DNA of 64,000 bases, taken from assembly GCA_002914805.1 (NCBI GenBank), contig JXTB01000039.1, positions 756,753 through 820,752 of the forward strand. The letters are read 5' to 3'. Every line of letters begins with the position of its first letter. Position 1 is the stretch's first letter. Below, piece by piece: positions 1 to 12,439 of this stretch. The position numbers and the translations under genes are program-made. Source of the DNA: Parasponia andersonii (lineage: Eukaryota; Streptophyta; Magnoliopsida; Rosales; Cannabaceae). The notes beneath the pieces were generated by a model. It had not been told where the DNA came from and did not search any database. It saw only the letters and a list, made by a program, of their open reading frames with translations.

Positions 1-305
1 ATGAGTACTTATGATTAAGACAGCCATATACTAATTAATTAAAGTAAACACATGTAAACATGTTTTTCATTAATCAAAATAACATTTAAAACCTTAAAAT
101 ATTAATAAATATGTCATATTTATGACATGTCATATTGTCATAAAAATGACATATTTTATGAAACGTGTTAAGAGTCATTTTCGGGTTAAAAGAATTGACC
201 TAAAAACCCAACCGTATATTATACACGTTACAAGTGTCGACCTAAAATTGATATAAAAATTAATTATGTCGTATTGTTGTGTCGTGTATAAAATTGCTAG
301 CCCTA
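1..305. mobile_element. hAT-type MITE, cut by the window edge
   Basis: The right end reads ttgctagcccta, which is the inverse of the tagggctggcaa terminal repeat of the element at 53,311-53,798. The interior from about position 60 also matches that element: the ...attaataaatatgtc... stretch, the 'gtgtcgacctaaaattgata' stretch and the final gtcgtgt runs. The left end lies outside the window, so no target duplication can be checked; the first flanking bases on the right are gtgtaaag. It is a non-coding, non-autonomous DNA transposon. Confidence 0.7.
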
Positions 306-619
306 GTGTAAAGAATTTTGAACTCATGAACTAGTGATATGGTGCTAGTTCTCTGTGGCTCCCATGTTTTTCCCCTCACGGGCACTACGACGATGCTTTT
401 ACGGCGTTGCAGCAAGTACATCCTAGTTCTCTACTTCGAAGCTTTTCTTCAAATTGTCTTCCAACTCTCGACAAGGTTCCATTAGCTTCTAACCTACATA
501 ATACAAATAAAAACACATAAAAACTAATAAAAAAAACTTAAGTACTTAACAAAGTATTAAGTTAATAATATTAAATATACTTGTATAAAATCAACTTACT
601 AACAATGAACAATAATTTC
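306..619. other. Intergenic stretch ending in one copy of a broken tandem duplication
   Basis: No gene is visible. Positions 578-619 match 10,304-10,345 almost base for base (tacttgtataaaatcaac, then caataatttc). This segment is the left part of a duplicated unit that the Copia fossil at 620-10,190 has split. Confidence 0.6.
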
Positions 620-1112
620 TGAAAGATCTAAAATCACAGATATACTAATTTTTTGATTTATTATTCGAGATAAACAAATATAAAACTTGGTTGTTATTGT
701 TGTTGCAACAATAAGATAAATTTTGTTGTTGTTGCAACTATAGATCATATTATTACTATTGCAACACTGAAGTATTAAATGTGTATTTTATGGATTACAA
801 TCACAATGAAATAAAATGAAAAATAATAAAAATAAATGATACATGAGATTTTTCGTGGTTAAACTATTTCCTAATTTCCTACTCCATGAGGTTACACCTA
901 GTGAAAAAAAATATAAATATTCAAAATACAAATACCAATGACTTTTTCAAAAAAGACTTACTTAAATCTTGAAACACCGTGTTAGACTCTTCTCTTAATA
1001 CTTTCGGTGAGCTCCACTCGTCTTACTTGATTCCACGCTCTTGAACTTTCTTTAACAGCTGGATTAATCTTCTCTGCTATGACATGCTTTCAATTCCATA
1101 TACTAGGACTCC
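620..1112 (-). repeat. Outer (3') LTR piece of the mosaic Copia fossil
   Basis: This stretch aligns with the first two thirds of the LTR at 9,440-10,190. Shared blocks include gatttattatt-gagataaacaaatataaaa, the ttgttgcaacaa tract and the actaggactccc block. Homology stops near 1,112, where other sequence takes over. Confidence 0.75.
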
Positions 1113-2989
1113 CTTAGTTGGTTATTATTTAAGAAAACATGACAAAATCAAAGATGAGTGGAAGCATGGAAAACAAAATTTTTTCTCGGATTATAGTTTT
1201 TCATAAAACCTTTTAGAATCTTTGTTATGGTCTAGATACATATAAGAGATTGTATACCTCAACTAATGAGTCTTCCTTCCTATACACCAAGCTTGTAACT
1301 GTAAAAGTATGTGGGTATCTTGATCTTGATCAACCTCTAAGGGAGAATCTAAAAACTCCAATGGCCTCTAATAATGGCTCCAAGAATTTCTCTCTCTCAT
1401 ATTTCTCTTAATTTTCTATGCAACTACAGAACTAATATTTCAGACAAAACTGAATCTTTTTACAAAGAAGGGGAAAAGGCTCCTTTAAGGGAAATTTGGC
1501 CTGCCCTAGAAGGCCATGGGTTAGCTGAAATTCCTATATTCTAAGGAGTAGATGATGGGCCTAGGGTCCACCATATTGTTTGACCTTTTTCTCTCTTTTA
1601 TGTAATTGTCCAGAAAACTGTTTGAGCTCAATTGATCTCATGTAGTTCAAGATGTTTGTATAAGTTGGGGACACAAATAAACCTATTTAATTCAAACTCC
1701 AATAGACAAAGACCTGGTTATAATAAACTCTTAATACAAGTAGGCTTGTACTATTAGTTATGAACTTATTCCATTAAAGGTTCAAACTACACTCTTGAAT
1801 TAAATAAACATTACAAGATGATTTAAAATTAAAATTATATCCATTAGATAATTAACATGTGCATGTGCATCTCCACAAGAATATCGATAATTGGAGCTAA
1901 GTAAAATTACCGTTTTACCCCTCCCATTATATCTTTCAATTCCTTAATACAAGATTTTAACTAATGGATGACCAAACTTACAAAAAGCCTTCAAATTAAT
2001 AAAATATCCAATTTTATTAATTAGCTAAAATTTAAATCATCCAAACTCTTATAACTTCTCAAGATGATATTCACTTCTCTATATAATATGTTCTCAATGC
2101 CCATAATAATGCATTAGCAAAATGCTAGGGTCTAGGTCGTTAATTTCTTGATCTGTACTTTTTAACATCTCAAATAATACAAATTATGAACACGAGTTCA
2201 TCACCTATTTCAGGATTAAGGAAGTCATATGTTAATTATTAAATTTGTGAGAATATGTTCTTATCAGCAGTACTTATAACAAGAACATATTTCATATGGT
2301 CATTGTTCAATGTTTACGCACTATGATTTTTTGCACATGGTCACATCAATAGTGACAAAGCTAGGAAATATTTTTAGGAGGAGCATACACTTTTTTTTTT
2401 TTTTTTGCTAATATTGAAACACATTAATTAATATAGGCCAATATGGAATTAAAAAAAATATTTCAAGTTAGGCCAAAAAACATCATCTAAAATCTGGGTA
2501 AAATTTAGTATTTCAAAATAATATAAATAAAATTTGGAAATTTAAAAAAGAATTAGTTAGCCATATTAGAAGTACTATTGAAATATTTTTATAAAATGAA
2601 GGCAAAGACTAGAATTATAAAAATTCAAGGGGGCAAATAGAGGATAAAACTCAAATTTTAGTTAAAACTAAGGTTAAAAGTATAGTTTTTTTAAAAATAT
2701 GATGGAAGGCCACCACCCTCCGGAGCCCGTAGTGGCTCCTTCATTGCATACCAATATAAATTAAGACACATTATAAATATACAAAGTTTTGCAACACAAT
2801 CCAAAAGAAGTGTCCAGATACATTATCAAAAATCTGTTGCAACAACTAATGACTGTGTAGTTTACTTTCAAATCAAGCATTCTCCAACTTATATAATCGT
2901 AAATTCTTAAGCCTTTGTATTGTTTTAATATTATTTTGTATTTATATTGCAGAAAATAAAAGATTGAGACTTAGTATAAGTTTACACCA
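1113..2989. other. Gene-free sequence inside the Copia fossil
   Basis: AT-rich sequence with no coding run and no recognisable ends. It lies between the outer LTR piece and a gypsy-like leader, so it is either element interior that has decayed beyond recognition or later insertions. Confidence 0.4.
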
Positions 2990-4262
2990 AAAAAGAAGAG
3001 TTTCTAAAGTAGTTAAAGCCAAAATGAGGCTCGGAGCAACTAAGCGGTCAACTAGAAGCTAAAAGCAGTTGATCACTTGAGTTAAAAGAGCTAAAAAGCT
3101 CATTTGGACAGAAAATTGAGCATCGCTGCATCATGAAAGGGGCATCGTAGCACCTCTTGATCTGAGGCCTGGTGCTACAGTACCAAACTATGGTGCCGCA
3201 ATGCCAACTCAACTTCCAGCATGCATGCAACTATGCTTCACCATTGCACAACCGCATGTCCTCTCATTTTTAGCAGAATTTGGGGGCATTTTTGGCCCTT
3301 GATTTGATACCAATAGATGGCCAAATTTTCCTCCTAGGTTTGTCATTTGGGTGCCCCATAAATGCTTACTTATGCCTCTATAGCAAGGAAGGAGAGTAAG
3401 AAAGGAAGCACACCTTTAAGAGCTATAAAATCCTAGAGAAAAGAGAGTTTTGGAGTTGAAATTTGGAAAGGGTATTTGGGAGAGATTGTTGAAGAATTAA
3501 AGGCTTAAAGTTCTACCTCTATAAAAAAAATTTCTCTTCATCTTCTCTCCTTAATCTTTAATAAAATTTGTATATGTGCTTATTTTATGAAGATATGTAG
3601 AATTATGAATTTCTCATTGAGATTAGTATTGGATTCTCCTATGTTGAATTAATTGTTATATAATGATATACCTTATACTTTGATTCTATATCTTGATTTC
3701 TATGCTTAACGCTTCTTGATAAATTGGACACTAATCGAATACATTAGTTCATAGAATTGATATTCGATAGAGCAAATTTTAGATACGACTATAGGATAGT
3801 ATAACTTAGGATATTGTAGAGTTCAAAAGAGCATATAACTCTTTTGAAGAACTATTGAACATAATAAATTTGTAGTTTTCAGATTCGAAATGAAGATATT
3901 GGAGTTCGAAATTTATAAATAATTTCACTCGGTACTTAAGATAGGGAGTAGAAATACTTTCGGGTTCTTGGCTTATAAACTAAGAATAATTGATTAGAAA
4001 ATAATTGGTGATCAAAATATATAGTTGATAGTTTAGTAAATTCAGTCCCCTAGTATATTTATTTATAGAAGATTCCATATTATATTTATGTATTTATATT
4101 TATATTTGTATTTATTTAATTTTAAAATTCATTAAGTTTGGTTTTCTAAATAAAATTAGATCATGATAATTTTGGTACTTAATGACAATTTAATATTCAA
4201 TTCCTCGTGAGATCGACAACTCTCTTATCTCTTTATTACTTATTTATAACTTGTGTATTTGA
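2990..4262 (+). repeat. Possible gypsy-type LTR/leader remnant
   Basis: The layout resembles the LTR and leader of plant Ty3/gypsy elements: a mixed-composition promoter-like part, a TATA-like gagctataaaatcc near 3,420, a T/C-rich stretch around 3,500-3,560, then long AT-rich leader-like sequence ending in cctcgtgagatcgacaac near 4,203. No partner LTR, pol or target duplication was found, so the assignment rests on resemblance only. Confidence 0.3.
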
Positions 4263-4267
4263 GGTTG

Positions 4268-4268
<1 letters not shown>

Positions 4269-4297
<29 letters not shown>
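4269..4297. repeat. (TA)n microsatellite
   Basis: An uninterrupted run of TA dinucleotides that passes into tgtgtgta. Confidence 0.95.
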
Positions 4298-4303
<6 letters not shown>

Positions 4304-4325
4304 ATTTGTATAACAACAACTTTCA

Positions 4326-4951
4326 TGAACAATCCTTGAAATATTTCTAGATGTATTGAGGAATGTTCTCTACGAATTTGACTCTTCTTGATCAGCTGAA
4401 AACTCTTAATTACACATAAAAATATTTTTCCTTGAACACAAGAATTGATGTCACAATTAATTTAAGTGAATTAAATCAATCTAGAGAACTTTCCTTAAAC
4501 AGACAAATCTATTGTAATAGATAACTTAAACAGAAAAATTTTTCCTCAGAAAAATTTTCCAATAATAATGATTAATGAGTGAAATAAATATGACAAAAAT
4601 CATTCAAATAAATCAAGAGGTAAATTAAGCTTTAAATAGAAACTGGTCAAAGATATGATAAGATAATTTATCTTAATTACCCAAGATAGCTGATCACAAA
4701 AATCCCTTTGAATATATCCTATCAACCTTTTAGAAATAATAAATTTGGTAATTAAGCTCAAAAAGGAAAGAACAAAAAGTTTCTAAAAAATATATTCTCT
4801 CATTGTAAAATATGCTATGAGCAGAATAGAAAACCTGTTGCAACAAGTTATTACAATAATAGTAGACCTATTGTAACAACTTGTTATAAAAATCACAACT
4901 ACTTGAGTTTGAAGTTTTTGCAATTTAAATTGCCAAAATCTTGGAACTAAC
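4326..4951 (-). repeat. Second, different LTR-like block inside the fossil
   Basis: It begins TGAACAATCC and ends CTTGGAACTAACA, so on the minus strand it starts TGTTAG like the LTR at 9,440-10,190. It is immediately preceded (minus strand) by a purine tract aaagggagagat, as expected of a 3' LTR. Its interior does not match the other LTR, and it lacks a target duplication of its own. It probably comes from a related SIRE-like element. Confidence 0.55.
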
Positions 4952-6587
4952 AATCTCTCCCTTTAGTAGCTTTTTGGCAAAATCAATCACAAAACTTGAT
5001 ATAAAAACTCAAGCTCAAAAACTGCAAAATCGCATGATTAAATTCCATATGCACAATTCTCCCTGTATCAAACACAATCAAATATTCAAGAAAGATATGA
5101 ATATATAGTGAAAGATCATAAGAGCATAAAACTCCCACTGAAAAATATAAACAAATATTAGAAACAAATTATCCATTAGTTTTTTATCTCTTTTTCTTTT
5201 TTGTCAAATGAAGGCCCTAAGACATCAAAACAATCAAATTGGTTCATCAGGTGCAGTTATTATTGCGACAATAGCTGGTGCTGATACTATTATTACACCT
5301 GTAGAGACTTCTGTGTCAAGACCAAATTTTCCCCCTTAACCATACCGTCTTTGCTTTTAACAGGCTTTCTCCTAGTGTTTTTGCCACTGTGAAAGATGAA
5401 ACCATGAAGCTGCAAACACAAACGAAATAGAGAGAAGGAGAGAAAGAATTGCAGAAGAAGAGAGAAAAGAAGAAGCGTTTAGCAAGAAATAATTTAGGGT
5501 AGTATTTTTGAAGAAAAGAGAAAACAATATTTGCACCAAACCCCAATTAAAAAAATGATTTTAGGAAATTGAAAAATTCAGAAGATTCTTGCTAAAACCA
5601 AAACAAAAAGCTATAGATATTGTTGAAGCAGTGTGATCATCTTGCCAAACTTTCCTTAAAAAAAAAACCTTTTTTTTTTATTTCCCCTTTTTTAAAATAC
5701 AAAAGAAATAAAATTAAAATAAATCTGGCCCAGATATAATAAAATCCTCAATATTTTGAAATGAAATATTTCTAAAATCAAAAAATTGGAAAATTTATTC
5801 TAATCATAAAAATGATTCTAGAATAAAACGAATTCTAAAATTTTTGCCAAGTAAATTTCCTAAATTATAGAAATCACTGAATAGACTGGACTGAGTAATG
5901 ATTGGCTTACATTATTTTGACTTCATGAAATTCTTTTATACTTTTTAGGTAGTTGTTTTGTTTATATTTGACAAAATTTTTCATTAACTGCTACTGTCAC
6001 TGTCATTTTCTTTAGTACTAACAACACCCATAAACAATAGTTTTCGCTTTAACAACCGAGGTAGCCATTTTCATATGTAGATTATCTTACATATTTTATA
6101 ATACGTAAGCCCATATTACTTTTGGATGACTTTTACATTTCAGTGAAGGTAGTTTTTTTCCTTTCATGGTATCTATATACATAATATGAACTACACAGGA
6201 GATCAGTCTTGAGTTTGTGAGTCAAAATCCAATTCAAAAAATTCAATTCATCTGTGGCATTTGGAAATTCAATTGACAAAAATTTTGAAATCAATCTAAT
6301 TAGACAATAAAATTTATAAAAAGAATAAATCTAATTTTTCCAAGATCTTAAGAATTTTTCTAATAAAAAATAGGTATAGTTCGTGCAGAATTTCGGCTGG
6401 AAAAATTAAAAGAAAATAAAAAAGAATAAATTCTCGAGGCTTTCCTTAAGGAATCAAATCTGACAAAACCAAGGGCTTTAGTCAAAATTTCAACAAACTA
6501 TTTTTCTATTTCAACAAGATCTAAAGCAATTGTTTTAGATTCAACTAAATCTTTGATGAAGTGATTGACAAAATTTCAAACTCTAAA
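4952..6587 (-). other. Decayed internal region of the Copia fossil
   Basis: No gene is supported. The stretch starts beside the purine tract and carries scattered ttgttgcaaca-like motifs, as do the LTRs and the gag-tail region. No reverse transcriptase or integrase region was recognised, so pol appears to be largely lost here. Confidence 0.45.
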
Positions 6588-9217
6588 TTAAGTAGAACCA
6601 AGCATTATATCGTTCTTACAATTTTGACCAATGATAATTCTATAAACAAAATGTTTGATTAACAATGTTTTGTCTACCCATTCTCTCTTGTAGCCTTTCT
6701 TAGTCAAGGAACCGGTCAATCTCTCACTATTCATTGTCACACAAGCCTTCTCCTGAGATAAAGCATAACAATTATCTAAGGATTTAGATCTTTCCAAAAC
6801 ATACTTGCCTAAAATGTTCAAAACTTGAAACTTTTCATTGGTGAACCTAATATACAAGCTCAAATTACACAATTGACTTATGTTAATTAAATTAGTATTA
6901 AGTCCCTCTCTATGTATGACCTCTTTTAGCTTTGGAAAACTTTCAATTTTAAGAGTTCATTTGCGAAAAACTCTTTCTTTGACTCTATCATCAAAGGTCA
7001 CCATTCCTTTAGAAATAGGATTGTAGTTTGCCAGAATGGACCACACACAAGTCATATGCCTAGAATAACCATTATCCAAATACTACGAGCTAATTGTACC
7101 ATTTCTTAGACACGTAAATGAAACAAAAAAATTAAAATCCAATATTCTTATCCATATCTTTTTGAAATTATTTCTTAAATCAATTGTTGGTTTTGAAGTT
7201 TTTCTTAGAGGAGATTCCAAAAATAATTTTTTAAAATAATTGTTTTCTAGAAAATTCATCATAGTAAAACATATAGATCGAATTTGACCTTTAACACTGC
7301 AAAACTGATAAGTAGGTATGAATCTCTTACCTTTACTTGCTGAAGACGATTTTGTTGTTTCAACAGTAGAAAAAGATTTTTTGAAATTACCAAATTTACT
7401 TGTTGTTACAATGTGTACAATACTAAGACTACTTCTGATTATTGCTTGATATCCTATTATTACAACAAGTGCTGACAGGTGCTGAAACTTTCTTCAAATC
7501 TGTTGTTACAAGAACATGTAAACTGGCAGGAGTAGAAAATGATTCATTCACAAAAAGTTTTTCTGTTCTTAATCTTTCACCTTTAAAATCAAGTCTAGTA
7601 ACGTTACCAAAAAAATTACCAGATGACAAAATAAGATCGAATTGAGAAGAACCAGAATTGAGTATTTTAAGAGATTTCATAGCTCTATCAAGCTCAAAAG
7701 CAACCTCTTTCATTCTCTTCTCTTTTTCATGAACACTTTATTCCAATTTTTGAATTCTTTTGCATCAATTTTCTTTAAACTCAAGTAAAGAAGAAATGGA
7801 TTTTAGCAAACCTCGGTTATCAGCACAAACTAATTCCCATTGTGCGTACAAAATTTTGTATGCATTACTAAGAGAAACTTCATCAACCTTCGAGTCATCA
7901 CTGTTATCTGAACTATTTTCTACTCTATTGTTTTCTGATTTTTCAAATTCTATTGTAATATCATTGAAGCGGCAATATTGTTGTAACAGACAATCACTGT
8001 TGCAACGGAACCTGCAACTTCTAGTAATTTCAAATGTGAACCAGAAAATAGAGAGATAGTCAAAGAAACATGATTATTTACATTGTTATCATCTTTATCT
8101 TGGTTGCCATCAGACTTTTCATCACTGTATGGTGTGGCACATAAAACTACAAATATGGATCGGCCCAAACGGGCTGGCCCGACCCTAAGGCCAGGTTAGG
8201 CTAGGCCATGGTAGTTAACCCATCGGCTCAGGCTAGCTCGGTAACCAATTTCTTTTTTAAATTTTTTTTTAACTTGTAATTATTTTTAAAAATATGATAT
8301 TTTTTCGAAATAGTATCGGTTTGGCCCAATTTTGGTCTAGCCCGGTATTTAGCCATTAGGCTATAGGGCAAGGCCGAGCTTCTTTTTTATATTTTTGAGC
8401 CAAGCCATACCAGGCAGCCTATATTTGTAGCTCTAGTGGCACATGATTTTGATTTTTTTTTTAAGAGTATTAGTACATTTTGATTAGATATGACTGAATT
8501 CATCACATTCTCTATACTTAACACTCTTATTATTTAAAAAACCAAAAGATTTAGAGGAAGAATTACCTTTGGAAGATTTGGATATGGAGGAGTTAGGTTT
8601 CGATGACTTGCCTACTTTCTTTAAAAAAAATTTGAAATTTTTTGTTAATAGAGTAAGATCGTCATCTTTATCTTCCTCATTCTTTTGGATGGATTTAAAA
8701 GCAATAGATTCCTCCTTTTTTTGTGCTTCAAAGTCATCTTAAAAGCACAAAGAGAAAACATCAGATCTTCCACCTTCATGGTGTCAAGATTCTTGCTTTC
8801 TTCAATCGTAATGATCTTAGGCTAAAAATGATGCGAGAGTGACTTGACGATTTTTCTCATAATAATAGCCTCAAAAATCTTTTCACCAAGAGTAAAAGAC
8901 TTGTTAGAAATATCACAGAATTTTGTATAAAAATAAGAAAGTGAATCATCTTCTTCCATGCGTAATTCTTTAAATCTAGTAGTAAAAGACAAGAGTTTAT
9001 TATGCCTAACATCACCTGAACCTTCAAAATTCATTTGAAGGACTTCCCACGCTTCCTTGGTAGTTTCACAAGAGGAAACCATTTTGATTTGCTCTACATT
9101 ACAACTATTAAAAATGGCATGTAGAACCTTGGTATTGTAACTTGCTAGCAAGTCATCCTGGGATGACCAATCAATTTCATATTTCAATGGAATTGTACCA
9201 TTATCTCCTTTAATCAT
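6588..9217 (-). pseudogene. Copia gag and protease-like fossil region
   Basis: On the minus strand, 9,217-8,822 encodes a typical Copia gag (UBN2-type) stretch with the segments TKEAWEVLQ and RFKELRMEEDDSL. Next comes a basic, zinc-knuckle-like stretch near 8,500. The 7,713-7,429 stretch contains ELDRAMKSLKILNSGSSQFD, typical of SIRE-type gag tails. The 7,100-6,588 stretch resembles the retroviral-type protease and the start of the GAG-pre-integrase region. The region carries several breaks and is split by a MITE. It is a fossil with no expected function. Confidence 0.7.
8142..8435. mobile_element. hAT-type MITE nested in the Copia fossil
   Basis: A 294-bp element is flanked by a perfect 8-bp duplication gtggcaca (8,134-8,141 and 8,436-8,443). 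Its terminal inverted repeats are about 15 bp: taaaactacaaatat on the left and atatttgtagctcta on the right. Several ggcccgac/gggctggccc-type palindromic words lie inside. It has no coding capacity. An 8-bp target duplication is the mark of the hAT superfamily. It inserted after the Copia element. Confidence 0.85.
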
Positions 9218-9439
9218 TGGATGAAATCAACCAGTAAGAATTGATCTCCAAGCCTTAATGTCGAAGGCTTTGATGAACGCCTTCATCCTAGTCTTCTAGT
9301 AAGGATAGTTGGTACCTTCTAACAAGGTTGGACGTGAAATTGCATCTCCTTCAGACAAAAATGACATTCTTGCAAAAATGAATCAGAAACTTCCAAAATT
9401 TCACTAAATAAATATTAGTGACTCTGCTCTAATACCGAT

Positions 9440-10190
9440 TGAATAATCCAAGATCGCAGTTATACCTATTTTTCGATTTATTATTTGAGACAAACAAATA
9501 TAAAAGTGGGTTGTCATTGTTGTTCTAATAATGAGATAAATTTTGCTATTATTGCAACAATGGATTGTATTATTGCTGTTATAATACAGAAGTATTGAAT
9601 ATGTGCTTTATAGATGACAATCACAATGGAATAAAATGATAAACAATAAAAATAAATTACTTATTAAATTTTTATTTGGTTCAGCTATTTCTCAATAGCC
9701 TACTCGAAGAGGCTACACCTAGAGAAAGAAATGTATTACTAAAAATATTCAAAGTATACAAACACCAGCGACTTATTCAAGAAAAGACTCCCTCAAATCC
9801 TGAAATATTGTGTTAGATTCTTCTCTCAATATGTCCAACGAGCTCCACTTATTTTATTTGACTTCATGCTCTTGAACTCTCTTCAATAATTGGATCAATT
9901 TTCTCTGCTACGGCGTACTTTCATTTCCGCATACTAGGACTCCCTCCAATATACTAGAACCTATCTTCTCCTAAAGAACACCCAGCTTTTCTCTTGAAGG
10001 ACTCTTACAATGTCAGGTATTTTTCCTAGAACTAATTACTTTAAGAATATTTAAGGCTAACACAAATAAAAACAAACTCCTAAAGACTCTATTACAAAAG
10101 TTCTCTTCTTCTCACACTTTTGAGGACAAAAACACTAAATAAAAAGCTCTCACTTATATAAAAAGCTCTCACAAAACCTTGGACCTAACA
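9440..10190 (-). repeat. 5' LTR of the mosaic Copia fossil
   Basis: About 751 bp. On the minus strand it begins TGTTAGGTCCAAGG and ends at the TG/CA boundary at 9,440. A cggtattagagc-type primer-binding site follows (plus-strand gctctaataccg). The last five bases outside, at 10,191-10,195, repeat the left target duplication. Confidence 0.8.
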
Positions 10191-10455
10191 ATTTCATTCA
10201 CAAATTAAAGAAAAATTTGTGAGACTTTACAAGTGTTTGGATTTGAAGAAATCTAGAAGAGAAAATCAAAGGTGTTTGATTTGTTGATGTTCATAGGCAA
10301 ATGTACTTGTATAAAATCAACTTATCAATAGTGAACAATAATTTCACTCGCAAATTAAAGAGAAATCTATAAGATTTTACAAGTGTCTGGATTTGGAGAA
10401 ATCTGGAGAAGAGAATCAAAGGTGTTTGATATATTGATGTTCGTAGGCAACTTCA
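10191..10455. repeat. Tandem duplication at the Copia target site
   Basis: Two copies of a unit of about 110-150 bp, the first at 10,191-10,303 and the second from 10,304. Both contain aatttgtgagactttacaag-like and aatcaaaggtgtttgat blocks. The start of the first copy lies at 578-619, on the other side of the Copia fossil. Confidence 0.75.
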
Positions 10456-11342
10456 GAAAAATGAGATCACTCTAATTAAAAGCAAATTCAATCTCGTGAA
10501 AAATTTCTTAGTTAAAAGCGATGTATTTATTCCTTGTTATTATGATTAAAACATACTTATTAAACTCAATCGTATCAACAAAGAGGAAGTCGAAAAAATT
10601 GTTTTATTTTTTCCGCTACGTATTCAAATTTTAAATAAGATACTTTTTATATAAAACTTGGGAACTAAAATAAGTCTTCATAGCCAAGATAAATAACTGC
10701 GATAGGCTTGTGGATAAATCTAACCTTCGACAAGCTGAACCAGTAGCTGCCAAATTGCTCTACCATAACTGCATTCAAGAAACAGAAGATCCAGGACTCA
10801 ACGCCCCAGCTGCAAAGACGACATAAAGAAGCCAAATGTTCACCAATTAACTACAAAGCATCTTCACTAGGAATACAACGACTAAGTAAATGCCAAGACA
10901 AATAGGAACGAAATGGCTGGATATAATTAGACCACATATATTTACTACATGACGGAGTACTCAGATACCTTCACAAGCAAAGACGGAGCAAGGAATTTAA
11001 TAAAGATAAGGCAAAAATTAAATATGTTATAATAGTAGAATGACCTAACTCAAAATTTAAGGGTATACTTAAAATTTTACAGTAGAAGAAAAGTAATAAA
11101 ATTTTAGGCATAAGAATGGAAATAATCATAGGCAACATATATATTCTAGTTTTAATACTTCTATTTTTTGGGCCTACTTATTATATGATCATACGTTAGA
11201 TGCATTAGATATGGTTATACTGCATAGGACTAAAAAGCAGGGTCCTACCATAGCTTCTCCCAAAAAGTTATACCCTATATATTCTATAATTTTCCCATTA
11301 CCTAACCCATTAGCTATTCATTTATAATTCTCTATATGAAAA
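10456..11342. other. Gene-free spacer between two Copia fossils
   Basis: AT-rich sequence with no coding run, RNA gene or terminal repeats that I can recognise. Confidence 0.5.
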
Positions 11343-12439
11343 TGTTAAAAAAAATTATTGCAAATAATAATAAATCTAGAAAAGTAAGTACCGTAAAAAT
11401 AAAGCAAATAGCATAGTAAAATCAATCACAATTAATTTATTATAATAACAATCACGATAGAAATAATCAAAATAAAAAAAAAATTAAGGAAATCAAAATG
11501 AGTTTTGTGTTTCATATAATTTTCTTAAAACAGTTACGCCTCCTCACCGGAGTACCTAGAGAAATGCTAACAGTATCTGTTTTCCAAGATAAAACAGTTC
11601 ACGAATAGCAATGTCGTAATTGCTACTCCAAATAAACTAAGCAATGTCCAAACTCTTTTACCAGGACTCAAGAGAGCTCAACCACACCAGTAAAAGAAGA
11701 ACTCAAACTTTCTAACTATCAACTAACTATTTCATAACTACCACAGAGAGAAGAAGGAAGAGAGAAATAAACTCAGAATACTTTTGTGTATGTAAAAGTA
11801 AAGGAGAATGTCTCCTTTTATAATATTCATAGGGGAACAAAGCAATTAACAGCACATTAATATGGCTAAAAATGTTTAACTGTTACAACATAACTGCCAA
11901 AATATTTTGGCTGTTATATTACATTTTGGTTGTTACAACAAATTTTATGAGGTCAAGTAAATAAATTTTGTATCTCCAGACCGTTATATTTCCAACTCTA
12001 GAACCTTCTGGCAACACATTTATGCTTGAAAAAAAAAATAGCAAAATATTGGCAGGCCATGGTGGGGCTTTTTGGACCGATATTCGTGCCCACAGGACAT
12101 GCAAGCATACATAAGCATATGCTATTCGGTCTGTGATTTCCACCCCCTTATATGTGCACGCAAGAGAGAGTCTCTTAACACATCAAGTTACTAACTAAAA
12201 GTTAAGCAACTCTATATATATATATCTTTGCCAAATGCTATTTTTTCCATGTGGGATTTCTCTCACTTCCTATGATTTTTCCATTCTAACCTCCTCACTT
12301 TGGATTTCAATTTCTTATTCATCCAGGCTTTATTTTAGACATATGAATAAAGAGTTTCCATCAACACGAAGTAGATTCAACTCATTTTCATGGTTTAAAA
12401 TGGCTATTTACAATAGTTTTCTAAACTATTTTTCTAATA
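11343..12439 (-). repeat. 3' LTR of the second Copia fossil
   Basis: About 1.1 kb, starting TGTTA and ending TTTCTAATA. On the minus strand a TATA-like tattataaaaggagac lies near 11,810-11,826, a plausible LTR promoter. It aligns with 17,293-18,030 along both flanks of the N run. Confidence 0.85.

Larger units (their letters stand above)
620..10190 (-). mobile_element. Large mosaic Copia (SIRE-like) retrotransposon fossil
   Basis: The outer ends are TG at 620 and CA at 10,190, flanked on both sides by the 5-bp duplication atttc (615-619 and 10,191-10,195). On the minus strand the order is a 5' LTR (9,440-10,190), a primer-binding site resembling initiator-Met tRNA type beside it (about 9,425-9,437), a gag region, a zinc-knuckle-like stretch, a gag tail and a degraded protease-like region. 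A purine tract follows beside the LTR-like block at 4,326-4,951. The outer 3' LTR piece at 620-1,112 matches the 5' LTR at roughly four positions in five by eye, so the insertion is old. Most of pol is absent and the coding parts carry many breaks. A MITE (8,142-8,435) and probably other repeats have inserted into it. Confidence 0.75.
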
